Origin: Verrucomicrobiales bacterium
GTDB lineage: Bacteria; Verrucomicrobiota; Verrucomicrobiia; Limisphaerales; F1-12-MAGs170
DNA: 44,136 bases
Assembly (NCBI GenBank): GCA_005777315.1
Contig: SXMN01000043.1
Location: 1-44,136 of the forward strand
Direction: 5' to 3'
Numbering within the stretch: the first letter of the stretch is position 1; every line of letters begins with the position of its first letter. Position numbers and translations under genes: made by a program. Below are positions 9,039-18,149 of the stretch, one piece after another. The notes under the pieces are model-generated. The model was not told where the DNA came from. It made no database searches and was given only the letters and a program-made list of their open reading frames with translations.

Positions 9039-10856
9039 TTAGTCAGAGGTTGGTTGAACCCGCCGTTTCACGTGACGTTCAGGCTGGACGGCGCGCTCGA
9101 TGAGGAAGTGACCGATCACGAGGTAATCCATCGCGGTGTTCATGAAACAGCGATACGCATCATCCGGTGCGCAGACAATCGGTTCGCCGCGAACGTTGAA
9201 CGATGTGTTCACGAGCACGCCACAACCGGTGATGCTCTCGAACTTTTCTAACAAACTGTAAAGCACCGGATTCTCTTTTTGAGTCACCGTTTGGATCCGG
9301 GCCGAGTAATCCACATGTGTGACCGCCGGAAGGGTTGACCGGATCTGCTTCAAGCGCTCCAAGCCCCGTGATGTTTCAGTGACAACGCGACGCAACTCAT
9401 CTTTCACCGGAGCCACCAAAAGCATGTAAGGTGAATCCTCCTCCAGCTCGAAATAGTCGGACACCCGTTCCCGCCGGACCACGGGCGCGAATGGTCTGAA
9501 GGATTCCCTGAACTTCACCTTGAGGTTCATCACTGACTGCATCTTGGGCGACCGAGGATCACCGAGGATGGAACGGTTGCCGAGCGCTCGAGGTCCGAAT
9601 TCCATCCGGCCCTGCACCCAACCGACGACCTGTTCGGAAGCAAGCAGCGCTGCTGTGCGCTCAATCATTTCCGAGTCATTTAGTCGCAAATAATTCGCAC
9701 CATGAGCGCGCAGCACGGTCTCAATCTCTTCATCCGAGTACGCGGGGCCGAGTTGCGCCCCCTGCATCGAATCACTCCTGTCATCAGTGTCCCGACTCCT
9801 CTGCTTTGGTGTTCCGTGCCATACGGCCAGCGCGGCACCGAGCGCCCCCCCCGCGTCGCCGGCGGCGGGTTGAATCCAGATCCTGTCGAAAATCTTTTCC
9901 CGAAGGATTCGTCCATTGGCAACGCAGTTCAAAGCAACACCACCAGCCAGCGTCAGAAAGCGTTCGCCAGTCAGCTCCCGCGCGTGTCGCGCCAGGCGCA
10001 GCATCACTTCCTCGGTCACCACCTGGATTGAACGCGCCACATCCGCGTGTCGTTCGGTCAGCGGCTCATCTTCCTTCCTTGGTGGACCGCCAAAGAGAGT
10101 GTGAAACTTGTCATTCGTCATGCTCCAGCCTCGCATGAAGCTGAAGAACTCCATGTTCAGCCAGAACGATCCATCCGCTTTCAGGTCCAGGATGTTTTCG
10201 AAAATGCCGGCGGCATAGCGCGGCTCACCGTAAGGTGCCAGCCCCATGAGTTTGTACTCGCCGGAGTTCACCCGGAACCCGCAATAGGCGGTAAACGCTG
10301 AATACAAAAGACCCACCGAGTGTGGAAACCGCAGCTCCTTCAACAGCTCAATCTCGTTTCCTTCTCCGCGCCCGATTGTTGTCGTGGCGTACTCGCCCAC
10401 GCCATCGACGGTCAAAATCGCGGCCTTCTGGAACGGGGAAGGGAAGAACGCGCTTGCCGCGTGTGCCTGGTGATGTTCCGTGAAAAGTATCGGGCAATCC
10501 TTCCGCAAGCCGGGAAGTTCCCCTCGAATGGTCCCGCGCAAATTCAATTTCTCACCGAGCCAGGAAGTCAGGACCTGTAGAAATGTGCCGAAGCCAGCCG
10601 GCGCGACGGCCAGATACATCTCCAATAGCCGCGCGAACTTGGTGATCGGTTTGTCGTAGAACACCACCGCGTCCAGTTCTCCAACGGTCAGCCCGGCGTG
10701 CCGAAGACAGCTCGTGATCGCATTCGTTGGAAATCCCTCATCGTTCTTCCTGCGACTGAAGCGTTCCTCCTGGGCAGCCGCCACGATGCGGCCATCCGTG
10801 ACCAGCGCCGCAGCCGAGTCATGGTAATAGGCCGAGATGCCAAGGATGTGGCGCAT
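9039..10856 (-). CDS. NodU/CmcH-type carbamoyltransferase
   Basis: O-carbamoyltransferase of 605 residues that uses carbamoyl phosphate and ATP on an unidentified hydroxyl. The N-terminal Kae1-like domain has the opening MRHILGISAYYHDSAAAL, the metal-binding EHHQAHAASAFF (about residue 130), a VDGVGEYATTTIG phosphate loop and LAGGVALNCVANGR. The C-terminal domain carries QGRMEFGPRALGNRSIL and TSFNVRGEPIV. Length and motifs match the family. It sits in the middle of a three-gene run (DUF5989, carbamoyltransferase, SxtJ) with gaps of 9 bp and 1 bp. No polysaccharide or secondary-metabolite genes are adjacent, so the acceptor cannot be predicted. Confidence 0.94.
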   Translation of the reverse strand: MRHILGISAYYHDSAAALVTDGRIVAAAQEERFSRRKNDEGFPTNAITSCLRHAGLTVGELDAVVFYDKPITKFARLLEMYLAVAPAGFGTFLQVLTSWLGEKLNLRGTIRGELPGLRKDCPILFTEHHQAHAASAFFPSPFQKAAILTVDGVGEYATTTIGRGEGNEIELLKELRFPHSVGLLYSAFTAYCGFRVNSGEYKLMGLAPYGEPRYAAGIFENILDLKADGSFWLNMEFFSFMRGWSMTNDKFHTLFGGPPRKEDEPLTERHADVARSIQVVTEEVMLRLARHARELTGERFLTLAGGVALNCVANGRILREKIFDRIWIQPAAGDAGGALGAALAVWHGTPKQRSRDTDDRSDSMQGAQLGPAYSDEEIETVLRAHGANYLRLNDSEMIERTAALLASEQVVGWVQGRMEFGPRALGNRSILGDPRSPKMQSVMNLKVKFRESFRPFAPVVRRERVSDYFELEEDSPYMLLVAPVKDELRRVVTETSRGLERLKQIRSTLPAVTHVDYSARIQTVTQKENPVLYSLLEKFESITGCGVLVNTSFNVRGEPIVCAPDDAYRCFMNTAMDYLVIGHFLIERAVQPERHVKRRVQPTSD

Positions 10857-10865
10857 GTGGTGGAC

Positions 10866-11018
10866 TTACATGAACGGATACATGAAAGGCGCCAGAACAG
10901 AACTCGATCCAAAAATCATGATCGCCGCGAGAAGCACGAGTAGAAGAACGAGCGGGACGAGCCACCACTTCTTTTCGCGTCCCAAAAACACCAGGAATTC
11001 TTTAAGCAAAAGCCACAT
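10866..11018 (-). CDS. DUF5989 family small membrane protein
   Basis: A 50-residue protein, MWLLLKEFLVFLGREKKWW followed by one long hydrophobic helix (LVPLVLLLVLLAAIMIFG) and a short SSSVLAPFMYPFM tail. The layout (LLKEF, basic REKKWW, single helix, LAPF ending) matches the DUF5989 proteins that accompany this type of carbamoyltransferase. ATG 11018 is chosen because the family begins at MWLLKEF; an upstream ATG at 11075 would add an unrelated Cys-rich extension. It is the first gene of the trio, and its upstream region is the 354-bp inverted-repeat element at 11125-11478. Function is unknown. Confidence 0.8.
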   Translation of the reverse strand: MWLLLKEFLVFLGREKKWWLVPLVLLLVLLAAIMIFGSSSVLAPFMYPFM

Positions 11019-11526
11019 TGCGTGGCGGGACACTACAAACCAACTCTGCCCGGCGCAAAAACAAATGCGCCGCAACTCGCGGCCGGCATGGTTCCATCAA
11101 GACCGCTCTCCAATTCCGTTTAGGCAATCAGGGCTATCCGCTTGATTCCCCCTGACGGTTGGGCGGGTCTGTTCAGCTCCCTCCCCTCCCGCCGGGGGAG
11201 GAGGGCCGGGGAGAAGAGGGTTGCTCGAACCTCAATAAAAACCCCTCTCCCCAACCCTCTCCCCGTCCGACGGGGAGAGGGGGAACCCGAATCGGACCTC
11301 CCATCTTTCCTTAATTCACGGCAGTGGGGCCGGGGAGAGGAGGTTCGTTGGTTCGAAATGCCCCTCTCTCCGGCTCTCTCCTCACTCGTTCCTCGCGGGG
11401 AGAGAGGGAAGAAAGCGTCCGTCGTTTCCAGTCGAGGACTCCGATTGGCCCGGGGGAATCAAGTGCATAGCCCTATTGGCAATTAATCGGATGGGCACTC
11501 TTCGTGGTTGAGCTGCCAATTCAGGG
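11019..11526. other. Long intergenic region filled by an inverted-repeat element
   Basis: This 508-bp gap separates the start of the DUF5989 gene from the stop of the sugar dehydrogenase, both on the minus strand. No credible gene is present. Nearly all of it is the repeat element at 11125-11478. Confidence 0.7.
11125..11478. mobile_element. MITE-like element with imperfect terminal inverted repeats
   Basis: The ends are 27-28 nt imperfect inverted repeats containing a perfect 12-bp core (CTTGATTCCCCC at 11141-11152, GGGGGAATCAAG at 11452-11463) and an outer block (CAATCAGGGCTAT at 11125-11137; ATAGCCCTATTG at 11467-11478). The interior has at least three GC-rich palindromes of the CCCTCTCCCC...GGGGAGAGGG type (about 11176-11220, 11241-11282 and 11330-11410). 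There is no transposase reading frame. I read it as a non-autonomous miniature transposable element; a nested REP cluster is the alternative. No clear target-site duplication was found. Confidence 0.6.
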
Positions 11527-14178
11527 TCATCGCTCGAAAACCCGGACCCGATAGAACTTAGGCGCCTGCATATCCAGCCGTTCTTGAACAGACACAGTCC
11601 GATTGGTCGATGAGAAGAATGGCTCATTACCCGGGACGTCGAGCGACTGCCAGGAGCCTGTATCCGCTGGGGTGCTTGTTCCTTGAACTTCAAATCCGCG
11701 GTTCGCCACCGCAGGATAAGTGATGGTCACCAAGTCATCGGCCACCGACAACCGGATTCGCCACGGGTTCAGGCTCAGGACCGGACTGGTCCCAACCAGG
11801 AACTCCAGGTAATTTACCGCGCCATCGTGATCAGGGTCGCCAAATCGAGCCGCCTCGGGGCCTTGAAAGTCATCGAAGCTGTTGATTTGCCAGGACTCAA
11901 AAGTTTGAAACTGGAGCAAGTCACCGGTGATCCACCGTCGGAGCAATCCCACCGCCTGCGTATCAATTACTGTTGTGGAAATGGGAGGCATCTGTCCCAC
12001 GCCTCGCGTCGCGGTGCGTTGATACAACGCCGAGAAATCAAGCCATCCAGGTCGAATCACCCGGTTTTCCGGGACGCCTTTGGTGTCATTCAGCCGGCCA
12101 TTGACAATTCCGGCTGCAGATGTGGGAATCGAAAGCCGCGCATCAAAAAGGCCGAGCCGGGGCGCTCCAGGTTGATGGCAGTAGGCGCAATTCGCCGCCA
12201 GATACGAACGCACGCGGTATTCGACGCTGGCCGCCTCATTCGTCAATGCCACGAGCGAGGGAAGCGTTGCAATGTTCGTGATAGGACTTGAGAAATAGCC
12301 CGCGCCAGAGAGCGAGGCTATTTGATTAACTGAATCACCGCCGGAATGGATCGAACGATTGAGCTGGGCTGTGTTGAATCCAAGAGCAAGACCGCCGGCC
12401 GTGGTGTGGCATCTGAGGCATTCGGACCGGGATGGATAATGCCAGACTTGGGAGCGAATGCCTCCTCCATCCTGGATCAAGAGCGTCTCATCCATACCTT
12501 CGTCCGCTACGAGCACCGCGTTCGTCTGCGAATCGTCCCAGCGGTAGGTGACTCCATAAACTCCGTTGGTGCTTCGGACGAGAAAGCGGGTTTCCAATCG
12601 CCGAACCGAGTCGGGCACTCCGTTCGTCAATTCGATCTCAAAGTGCTTCACCCAAATTGTCCCGAGCGGAAAGGTCCAGTTTCCCTCCCTGCTGAAACCG
12701 ATCACGGCATTTGTGTCAGGAACTGAGAACCATCGCTGTTTGCTTGCTCCGTCTGACCAGAAAGGAAGGTTCAACTCATAAGGAACCACGCCAGTAGCCG
12801 GAGTCAGTGCAGCCACGTCCGCAAAGGCTCCCGTCTCCGCGAGTGTCTCTGGCAACCCCGGCTGACCGGCGATTGGCACCAATACAAACCGCTTGATGCG
12901 TCCTTCGTCGTGATCCGCCATCAACACCTCGCCATCTCGCGGATCCGTTCCGAATCCGGCGATGCCCGCGTCGCGAGTCATTCGCTCGAATGGAACCGAA
13001 TTGGTCCCGTCATGGCGCATGGACCAGATGTTCCCGCTGACGTAATCGGCGAATATGTATGCGCCAGTCAGTGAGGGAAATCGCTGCCCGCGATAAACCA
13101 CTCCTCCCCTGATCGAATTTCCCTGATTCGTTCCGCTCCCGTGCGAATACTGCTGAATGGGTGGAATCGAGACGAACCCTTGCGGTGCTTGAAAAACCTT
13201 CGGCCCATTTACGGTGCCCTCACGATAGGCCCAACCGTAATTGCCGCCTTTGGTGATGATGTTCACTTCCTCGCGCGCGTCGCCACCTACATCCCCGCAG
13301 TATAGTAACCCGGTAATCTTGTCGAAAGTGAATCGCCAGGGATTGCGCAACCCGACCGCGTAGAACTCCGTCCGCACATTACCGGGCTCCACCACGCGAC
13401 CATTAAAGCTCGTTGCGCCGACAAACGGGTTGTCGCCCGGGATGGCGTAGGTTCCCGGTGTCACGGCGGGATGCAGATTTGCAGGAAGGCTTTCCAACCG
13501 ATGATCCACATCGATCCTCAAGATTCCGGAGAAGAAATCCTTGTCGATCCGCTGTGAATTATTACCCGCATCTCCCTGGCTCCCCTCATCGCCCAAACTG
13601 ACGTACAGGTATCCATCCGGCCCGAAGTGCAGATCCCCGCCATTGTGATTTGAAAAATCATCCTTCTGCGTGATCATGACACGCTCTGAATCCGCCAATG
13701 CCCGGTCCGGATCATCTGGCGAGACTTCAAACCGGCTCAACCGTTCGTGAAGTCCTGAGCCCGCCGATGTAATCGCATTTGCAGTGTAGAAAACAAAAAA
13801 ATGGCGGTTCGTGCTGTAGCCCGGATGAAATGCCAGGCCCAACAATCCCTGCTCCCCACCAGCAATCAGACGTGACGAAATATCGAGGAAGATCGAGCGA
13901 GTCGGGCTGGCCAGGTTGGTTATGACGACGATGCGCCCCAGTTTTTCAACAATGAACAGCCGGTTGCTCTCACCCGGCGGTGAAGTGATCGCGACAGGCT
14001 GCGTGAAGGACAACGGGAAGGCCGCCCCCGTGGCAACACCGTAAACCGGAGGTTCGGCTGGCATCCGCAGCGTCGCATTGCCAACACGCTTCAATGACAC
14101 GGACTGCTCAGCGAACAACTGAGTTTGTTCCACAACCCCCGCAACCATCAGCATCACCAAGTGAATCCAATAAATCAT
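11527..14178 (-). CDS. Exported PQQ-type glucose/sorbosone dehydrogenase fused to a cytochrome c-like domain
   Basis: A protein of 883 residues. A signal peptide (MIYWIHLVMLMVAGVVEQTQLFA) leads into a six-bladed GSDH propeller (about residues 50-440), recognised by QGLLGLAFHPGY, NHNGGDLHFGPDGYLYVSLGDEG, VGLRNPWRFTFD and NYGWAYREG. The second half has two haem c sites, CLRCH at residues 587-591 and CAYCH at 664-668, so electrons from sugar oxidation may pass directly to a built-in cytochrome. An Asp-rich FGDPDHDGAVNYLEFLVGTSP stretch and a terminal beta domain follow. ATG 14178 is preferred because it opens on the signal peptide; upstream in-frame codons run into the duplicated fragment. Confidence 0.9.
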   Translation of the reverse strand: MIYWIHLVMLMVAGVVEQTQLFAEQSVSLKRVGNATLRMPAEPPVYGVATGAAFPLSFTQPVAITSPPGESNRLFIVEKLGRIVVITNLASPTRSIFLDISSRLIAGGEQGLLGLAFHPGYSTNRHFFVFYTANAITSAGSGLHERLSRFEVSPDDPDRALADSERVMITQKDDFSNHNGGDLHFGPDGYLYVSLGDEGSQGDAGNNSQRIDKDFFSGILRIDVDHRLESLPANLHPAVTPGTYAIPGDNPFVGATSFNGRVVEPGNVRTEFYAVGLRNPWRFTFDKITGLLYCGDVGGDAREEVNIITKGGNYGWAYREGTVNGPKVFQAPQGFVSIPPIQQYSHGSGTNQGNSIRGGVVYRGQRFPSLTGAYIFADYVSGNIWSMRHDGTNSVPFERMTRDAGIAGFGTDPRDGEVLMADHDEGRIKRFVLVPIAGQPGLPETLAETGAFADVAALTPATGVVPYELNLPFWSDGASKQRWFSVPDTNAVIGFSREGNWTFPLGTIWVKHFEIELTNGVPDSVRRLETRFLVRSTNGVYGVTYRWDDSQTNAVLVADEGMDETLLIQDGGGIRSQVWHYPSRSECLRCHTTAGGLALGFNTAQLNRSIHSGGDSVNQIASLSGAGYFSSPITNIATLPSLVALTNEAASVEYRVRSYLAANCAYCHQPGAPRLGLFDARLSIPTSAAGIVNGRLNDTKGVPENRVIRPGWLDFSALYQRTATRGVGQMPPISTTVIDTQAVGLLRRWITGDLLQFQTFESWQINSFDDFQGPEAARFGDPDHDGAVNYLEFLVGTSPVLSLNPWRIRLSVADDLVTITYPAVANRGFEVQGTSTPADTGSWQSLDVPGNEPFFSSTNRTVSVQERLDMQAPKFYRVRVFER

Positions 14179-14264
14179 TACGGGCGGAGTTTCGGTTGAA
14201 GCAGGCCGAAAGTCAAAAGCGGCTCGACAAGAAAAGCCGGTTGGGGACATTTCCGCGGACAAGA

Positions 14265-14750
14265 AAAGACACGGGCGCGGAAGAGAAAATCAACGATGTT
14301 CCCTTCGTGCGGCTGAAGCCAGTCGAGCTTGATCGTGGGGATGGGGCCGATGTTCAAACGGTCGATGTGGGTTGCCTCCATCAATTGCTGGCTCCATGCG
14401 TTGTCGCTGGTGATGGCACTGCAAACGAGCGTCTGGCTGATCTTCTCGATCATCTGGCCCTGGGGGCATTCCACAACAGTGACGTAGGGGAACACGTACT
14501 CGGTCTGGGCGATCTTGCGCTCGGGTGAATTGGCGTGGATCACCCACGGTCGCAGATAAGCGCACCGCTCCTTCTCGACCAGACGCGGGCCGAACTTCGC
14601 CGTCATGTCGGTCACCCCGTCTTCCTTCAACTTGTCGAGGATGGAAGCGTTCACGCCCTGCGCCTGGCCGGGCACGGTGAACGCCGCGAGTGCCGCGAAA
14701 GGATCCTCGGGCGGTTTCACGTCGATGGGCCCAAGTTTTTCCGCCAACGC
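14265..14750 (-). pseudogene. Duplicated 3' fragment of an aldehyde dehydrogenase gene
   Basis: This segment aligns without indels to 16604-17089, the 3' third of the intact aldehyde dehydrogenase gene. I count about 21 mismatches over the 470 positions compared, about 95% identity. It encodes the equivalent of residues 308-470 and lacks the catalytic Cys region. Its right end (14750) is fused to the interrupted Ig-like gene, and its reading frame there differs from that gene's. Substitutions are mostly conservative (I-to-V class and D/E, K/R changes), which suggests it came from a once-functional paralog rather than a fresh copy. It has no start or promoter of its own that I can see. Confidence 0.88.
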
Positions 14751-16179
14751 TCACCGTCGCCGTGCCCTCGATCACCAGCCGCCCGGTCGTGTGATCAAAG
14801 CTCAGGAAGTTTTGTTTCGTGCCTGGGGGTGCATTGAACATGTTCGGGAACGTCATAGGTGCCGGCGTCGAGAAGGTCGCGATTCCAGGCGCTTGCACCG
14901 TGACATCGAACGTGTGTTGCAGCACGCCCGGCGGCAACATGTCGCGCACCAGTTCCGGCGGCACCGTGCTGATCCCGACTTGACCGGAATCCAGCCTCGT
15001 CCCATCGGCAGCGATCAGACTGTTCGCTGGGATTTCAATCGTCAGCCGCTGGCGCTGTGCGTCGTCCAAGCCTGCGCCGCCTTCTGGCTTGGTTGTGATG
15101 ACGGCATTCTCGCTGGCGTTCACCGGCTGCAAGATCGTCTTCGCCAGTCGGGGCAGATACACGGCAGGCATCCCCAACATCGGGAAATTGGTCACGCCCG
15201 GTGCCATCTGCGCGTCCAGGACCATCTCCGGGAAGTACGTGCCGAAGGGCGGATTCGCCGCAGACTGTCCGTCCACAACCACTTTCACATTGCCAGGCGG
15301 GACGGCAGGGAAGAAGAAACGGCCATCCGCGCCGGTGGTGACGACTTCTTTCTCACGACCGAGCAGAAAGACTTTCACTCCCTGGATCGGCAGCACAAAA
15401 ATATCATCCAGCGTGTTTAGTAGCCGATCCGGACCGGGCTGAGTGTCATCCGGAGTGTATGGTGCCAGATCCGCCCCAGGGTCTGCCACGATTCCCGCCA
15501 GCGCGGTTCCCGCCAGCGCAATTCGGCTGACGGTGGTGAATTCAAAGGTTCCCACGCTGCCAGCCTGGCCACTGCCGTTCGCGTCCAAGCGGGTGCCCTC
15601 TTTCGCAGCCGTGATCGTCGAGCCGTCCACGGTCACGCGCACCCGGGTGCCACCGGGAAGGGCTTGTTTGAAGAACAACCACGCAAACGTGCCATCATTC
15701 GCCGGCACGATGTTCGCCTCGACAGACTTCACGGAGGCGGTCGCAAAGAAATTATCGCTGGCTAGGGTGGTTGGATTGACCGGCTCGGAGAAGAAGACTT
15801 GCGGACGGAACGTGACGCCGACTTCCGTTGCTCCATCCAGCGGCGTGTGACGGCTGATGCGGAAGGTTGAAACGACCGCAACCTGGCGCAGACGGTAGAA
15901 CCGGATCGCGTCAGCAGATGGAAGCGTGACCAAAAACCGCAGGTCTTGAAGCTGCGGAACGATCGTCACGGCGTGCCACGACGGAACTCCCGAGAGCGTT
16001 TCAGTCTCTTCGAGCACGAAGTCGGACGCCGATGAGGGCCAGGAGAATCTGACTCCGGAAGGAGAGCCGGAATCAATCGTCAAACTCGGAGCCGCGCAAT
16101 GAGCAGGCACCGTTGAGTGAATCAGAGAGGCGATAGCGAGCCAAAGCATCGCAGCGAAACGAAGATGGAAGTTTCCCAT
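14751..16179 (-). pseudogene. Truncated secreted Ig-like/carboxypeptidase-regulatory-like repeat protein
   Basis: The start, MGNFHLRFAAMLWLAIASLIHS, is a signal peptide. A beta-rich opening is followed by a Big_5-type domain (HTPLDGATEVGVTFRPQVFFSEPVNP, about residues 115-215) and a carboxypeptidase regulatory-like domain (VKVFLLGREKEVVTTGADGRFFFPAVPPG, about 265-305). The gene reads normally to EGTATVSV (near 14755) and then crosses into the aldehyde dehydrogenase fragment in the wrong frame, giving an Arg-rich nonsense tail that stops at 14290. The original gene was presumably longer. The nonsense tail means any product would be a truncated chimera. Confidence 0.82.
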
Positions 16180-16573
16180 GAGTGATTCACAGGCTCAACT
16201 CGCTTGAGCAACATTAGCGAGATAAATTCCGAAAGAATTTTGAACAACTTTCCCGGCGTTGCGCCCTCATCAAGCCTTCGAACACTGGCACGAATGCCTC
16301 AGTTCCTCCGGTGGCTGGTGTTCACTCCCCCCATGAATCCCCCGCTCATTGGGAAAACCGGCATCCCTCCCGGCAAGACTTGGTCTCCCAGCCACGTTTG
16401 CCGGCAAGGATGCAGGCGGTCCCAGGCTCATGGCCTCAACTGGCGTCCAATTTTGGAGGTGTTTCCTTTCCAGTGAACCTGGCGACACAACAATCCAGAC
16501 AAACGGCAAATCCGCTTTGCTCGACACCTTTGAAGACTTGTTTCCGGGAGCCTATGGCGAGCAGCCTATCCAT
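16180..16573. other. Intergenic region with degenerate palindromic repeat
   Basis: This 394-bp gap separates the aldehyde dehydrogenase stop from the Ig-like gene start. It contains the family A repeat at 16351-16423. No credible gene was seen elsewhere in it; open stretches look like repeat-derived translation. Confidence 0.6.
16351..16423. repeat. Palindromic repeat, family A, copy 2 (73 bp, degenerate)
   Basis: Arms of 25 bp at 16351-16375 and 16399-16423 match as inverted repeats at 19 of 25 positions. They contain the family core CCGGCATCC...CCGGCA. Size and layout match the copies at 7346-7413 and 44040-44111. Confidence 0.65.
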
Positions 16574-18007
16574 TTACGTTTTCAACCTCTCCGCCGTGGT
16601 CTGAAAGGCACGGGCGCGGAAGAGAAAATCAACGATGTTCCCTTCGTGCGGCTGGAGCCAGTCGAGCTTGATGGTCGGGATGGGGCCGATGTTCAAACGG
16701 TCGATGTGGGTCGCCTCCATCAATTGCTGGCTCCAAGCCTTGTCGCTGGTGATGGCACTGCAAACGAGCGTCTGGCTTATCCTCTCGATCATCTGAGCCT
16801 GTGGGCATTCCACAACAGTGACGTAGGGGAACATGTATTCGGTCTGGGCAATCTTGCGCTCGGGTGAATTGGCGTGGATCACCCACGGACGCAGATACGC
16901 GCACCGCTCCTTCTCGACCAGACGCGGGCCAAACTTCGCCGTCATGTCGGTCACCCCTTCCTCCTTCAACTTGTCGAGGATGGAAGCGTTCACGCCCTGC
17001 GCCTGGCCGGGCACGGTGAACGCCGCGAGTGCCGCGAAAGGATCCTCGGGCGGTTTCACCTCGATGGGCCCAAGTTTTTCCGCCAGCGCCTGCGCGATCT
17101 CCTTTGTGTGTCGCGAAGCCCAGACGCCGGAGCAATTGATGCAGCCTCGTCCGCTGTTCAGATAAACGCTGTCCGCCATCAGGTCGATGTACTTGGGCCA
17201 GTTGTCCACTTCATCATCGCCGAGCAGGATCTTGCTGAAGCCCGGTCCATGGACTTGCACGCAGGGGTTTCCGTGGTAGCGCTTCACCGTCTCCGTGCTA
17301 CCGAAAATCTTCACCCGCTGGACGCGGCTCACGACTTCCGCGCCCATCTCTGCGCCGCCGGGATAAATCGCGATGGCCTCGCGCGGCACGCCGGCTTCGG
17401 AGAATGCCGCCGCCATGCGATAGGGCGTCCACGGTTCCTGCGGTCCCGGCTTGAGCACCAGGCCGATCTGCATCGGGATCACCGGAAGCCAGAGTGTGTG
17501 AACACCCGGCGAATTGGACGGCAGCACCAGACCCAGAACGGGCGATTGCGCCTGATAACTCACCACCACTCCCCTGCCCTCCTCGCCATAACCGCGCGTG
17601 AGGATGTCCAGCGGCAATCCCCGCGTGAGGCAGTCGAGGATGCGGTCCATGTTCGAGAGCACGAAGTGGTTCTTGGACATGTTGAACTTGCACATGTGCT
17701 CGGGCAGGCCGGTTGAGGCGGATTGTTGCCGCGCGAAATCGTCAGGCGTCTGTGTGCCGTCACCCATCGGAAGCGTGGCGTCGCGGTAAAGATCCGCCGC
17801 CCTCTTCATCATCTGGACGAGCTGGCGTATGGGGATCTCCCGAAGCACCTCCCGGGCGCGATGCGCCTTCTTGATGTCCTTGGCGAGCAGGCCGGGATTG
17901 GCCTGGCTCACTTTGGCGAGCGTCTCACCGGTGACGAAGTTGGAGACGTTGTCGAGTTCAAGGCTCTCGTAAGGCTGGCCCCAGCGAAGGACGGGTAGTG
18001 TGACCAT
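16574..18007 (-). CDS. Aldehyde dehydrogenase superfamily protein, possibly acylating type
   Basis: NAD(P)-dependent aldehyde dehydrogenase fold, 477 residues. Visible landmarks are VLGLVLPSNSPGVHTLWLP (about 157-175), the cofactor Lys region LVLKPGPQEP (about 184), the Rossmann turn KIFGSTETVKRY (about 233-244) and the nucleophile segment NSGRGCINCSGVW with Cys289 and Cys292. The usual ELGGK general-base motif is replaced by VHGPGFSKILLGDD, so the catalytic Glu appears to be missing. That is typical of CoA-acylating members and of LuxC-like reductases. Substrate unknown. ATG 18007 begins MVTLPVLRWG. A copy of its last third lies at 14265-14750. Confidence 0.85.
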   Translation of the reverse strand: MVTLPVLRWGQPYESLELDNVSNFVTGETLAKVSQANPGLLAKDIKKAHRAREVLREIPIRQLVQMMKRAADLYRDATLPMGDGTQTPDDFARQQSASTGLPEHMCKFNMSKNHFVLSNMDRILDCLTRGLPLDILTRGYGEEGRGVVVSYQAQSPVLGLVLPSNSPGVHTLWLPVIPMQIGLVLKPGPQEPWTPYRMAAAFSEAGVPREAIAIYPGGAEMGAEVVSRVQRVKIFGSTETVKRYHGNPCVQVHGPGFSKILLGDDEVDNWPKYIDLMADSVYLNSGRGCINCSGVWASRHTKEIAQALAEKLGPIEVKPPEDPFAALAAFTVPGQAQGVNASILDKLKEEGVTDMTAKFGPRLVEKERCAYLRPWVIHANSPERKIAQTEYMFPYVTVVECPQAQMIERISQTLVCSAITSDKAWSQQLMEATHIDRLNIGPIPTIKLDWLQPHEGNIVDFLFRARAFQTTAERLKT

Positions 18008-18149
18008 AATGATATCTCGATAAGGGTGAGACGGGTCCGGTAATTGGGTTCGACGCCATTGGCTACCCAGGGCGGGATGATTTCAAGCTGAAAATTCTGC
18101 CGTGTACGGACGCTAAATGATTTGCCGTCTCCTCTTCCGGGATTGGCGG

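Noticed and set aside
11176..11410. Possible CRISPR array in the repeated CCCTCTCC/GGGGAGAGG region
   Set aside because: The units are inverted palindromes of varying length and spacing, not direct repeats with unique spacers, and no cas genes are present.
14290..14750. Arg-rich C-terminal tail of the Ig-like reading frame as a new domain
   Set aside because: It is the aldehyde dehydrogenase fragment read in the wrong frame; the same nonsense translation appears from the intact gene at 16629-17135.
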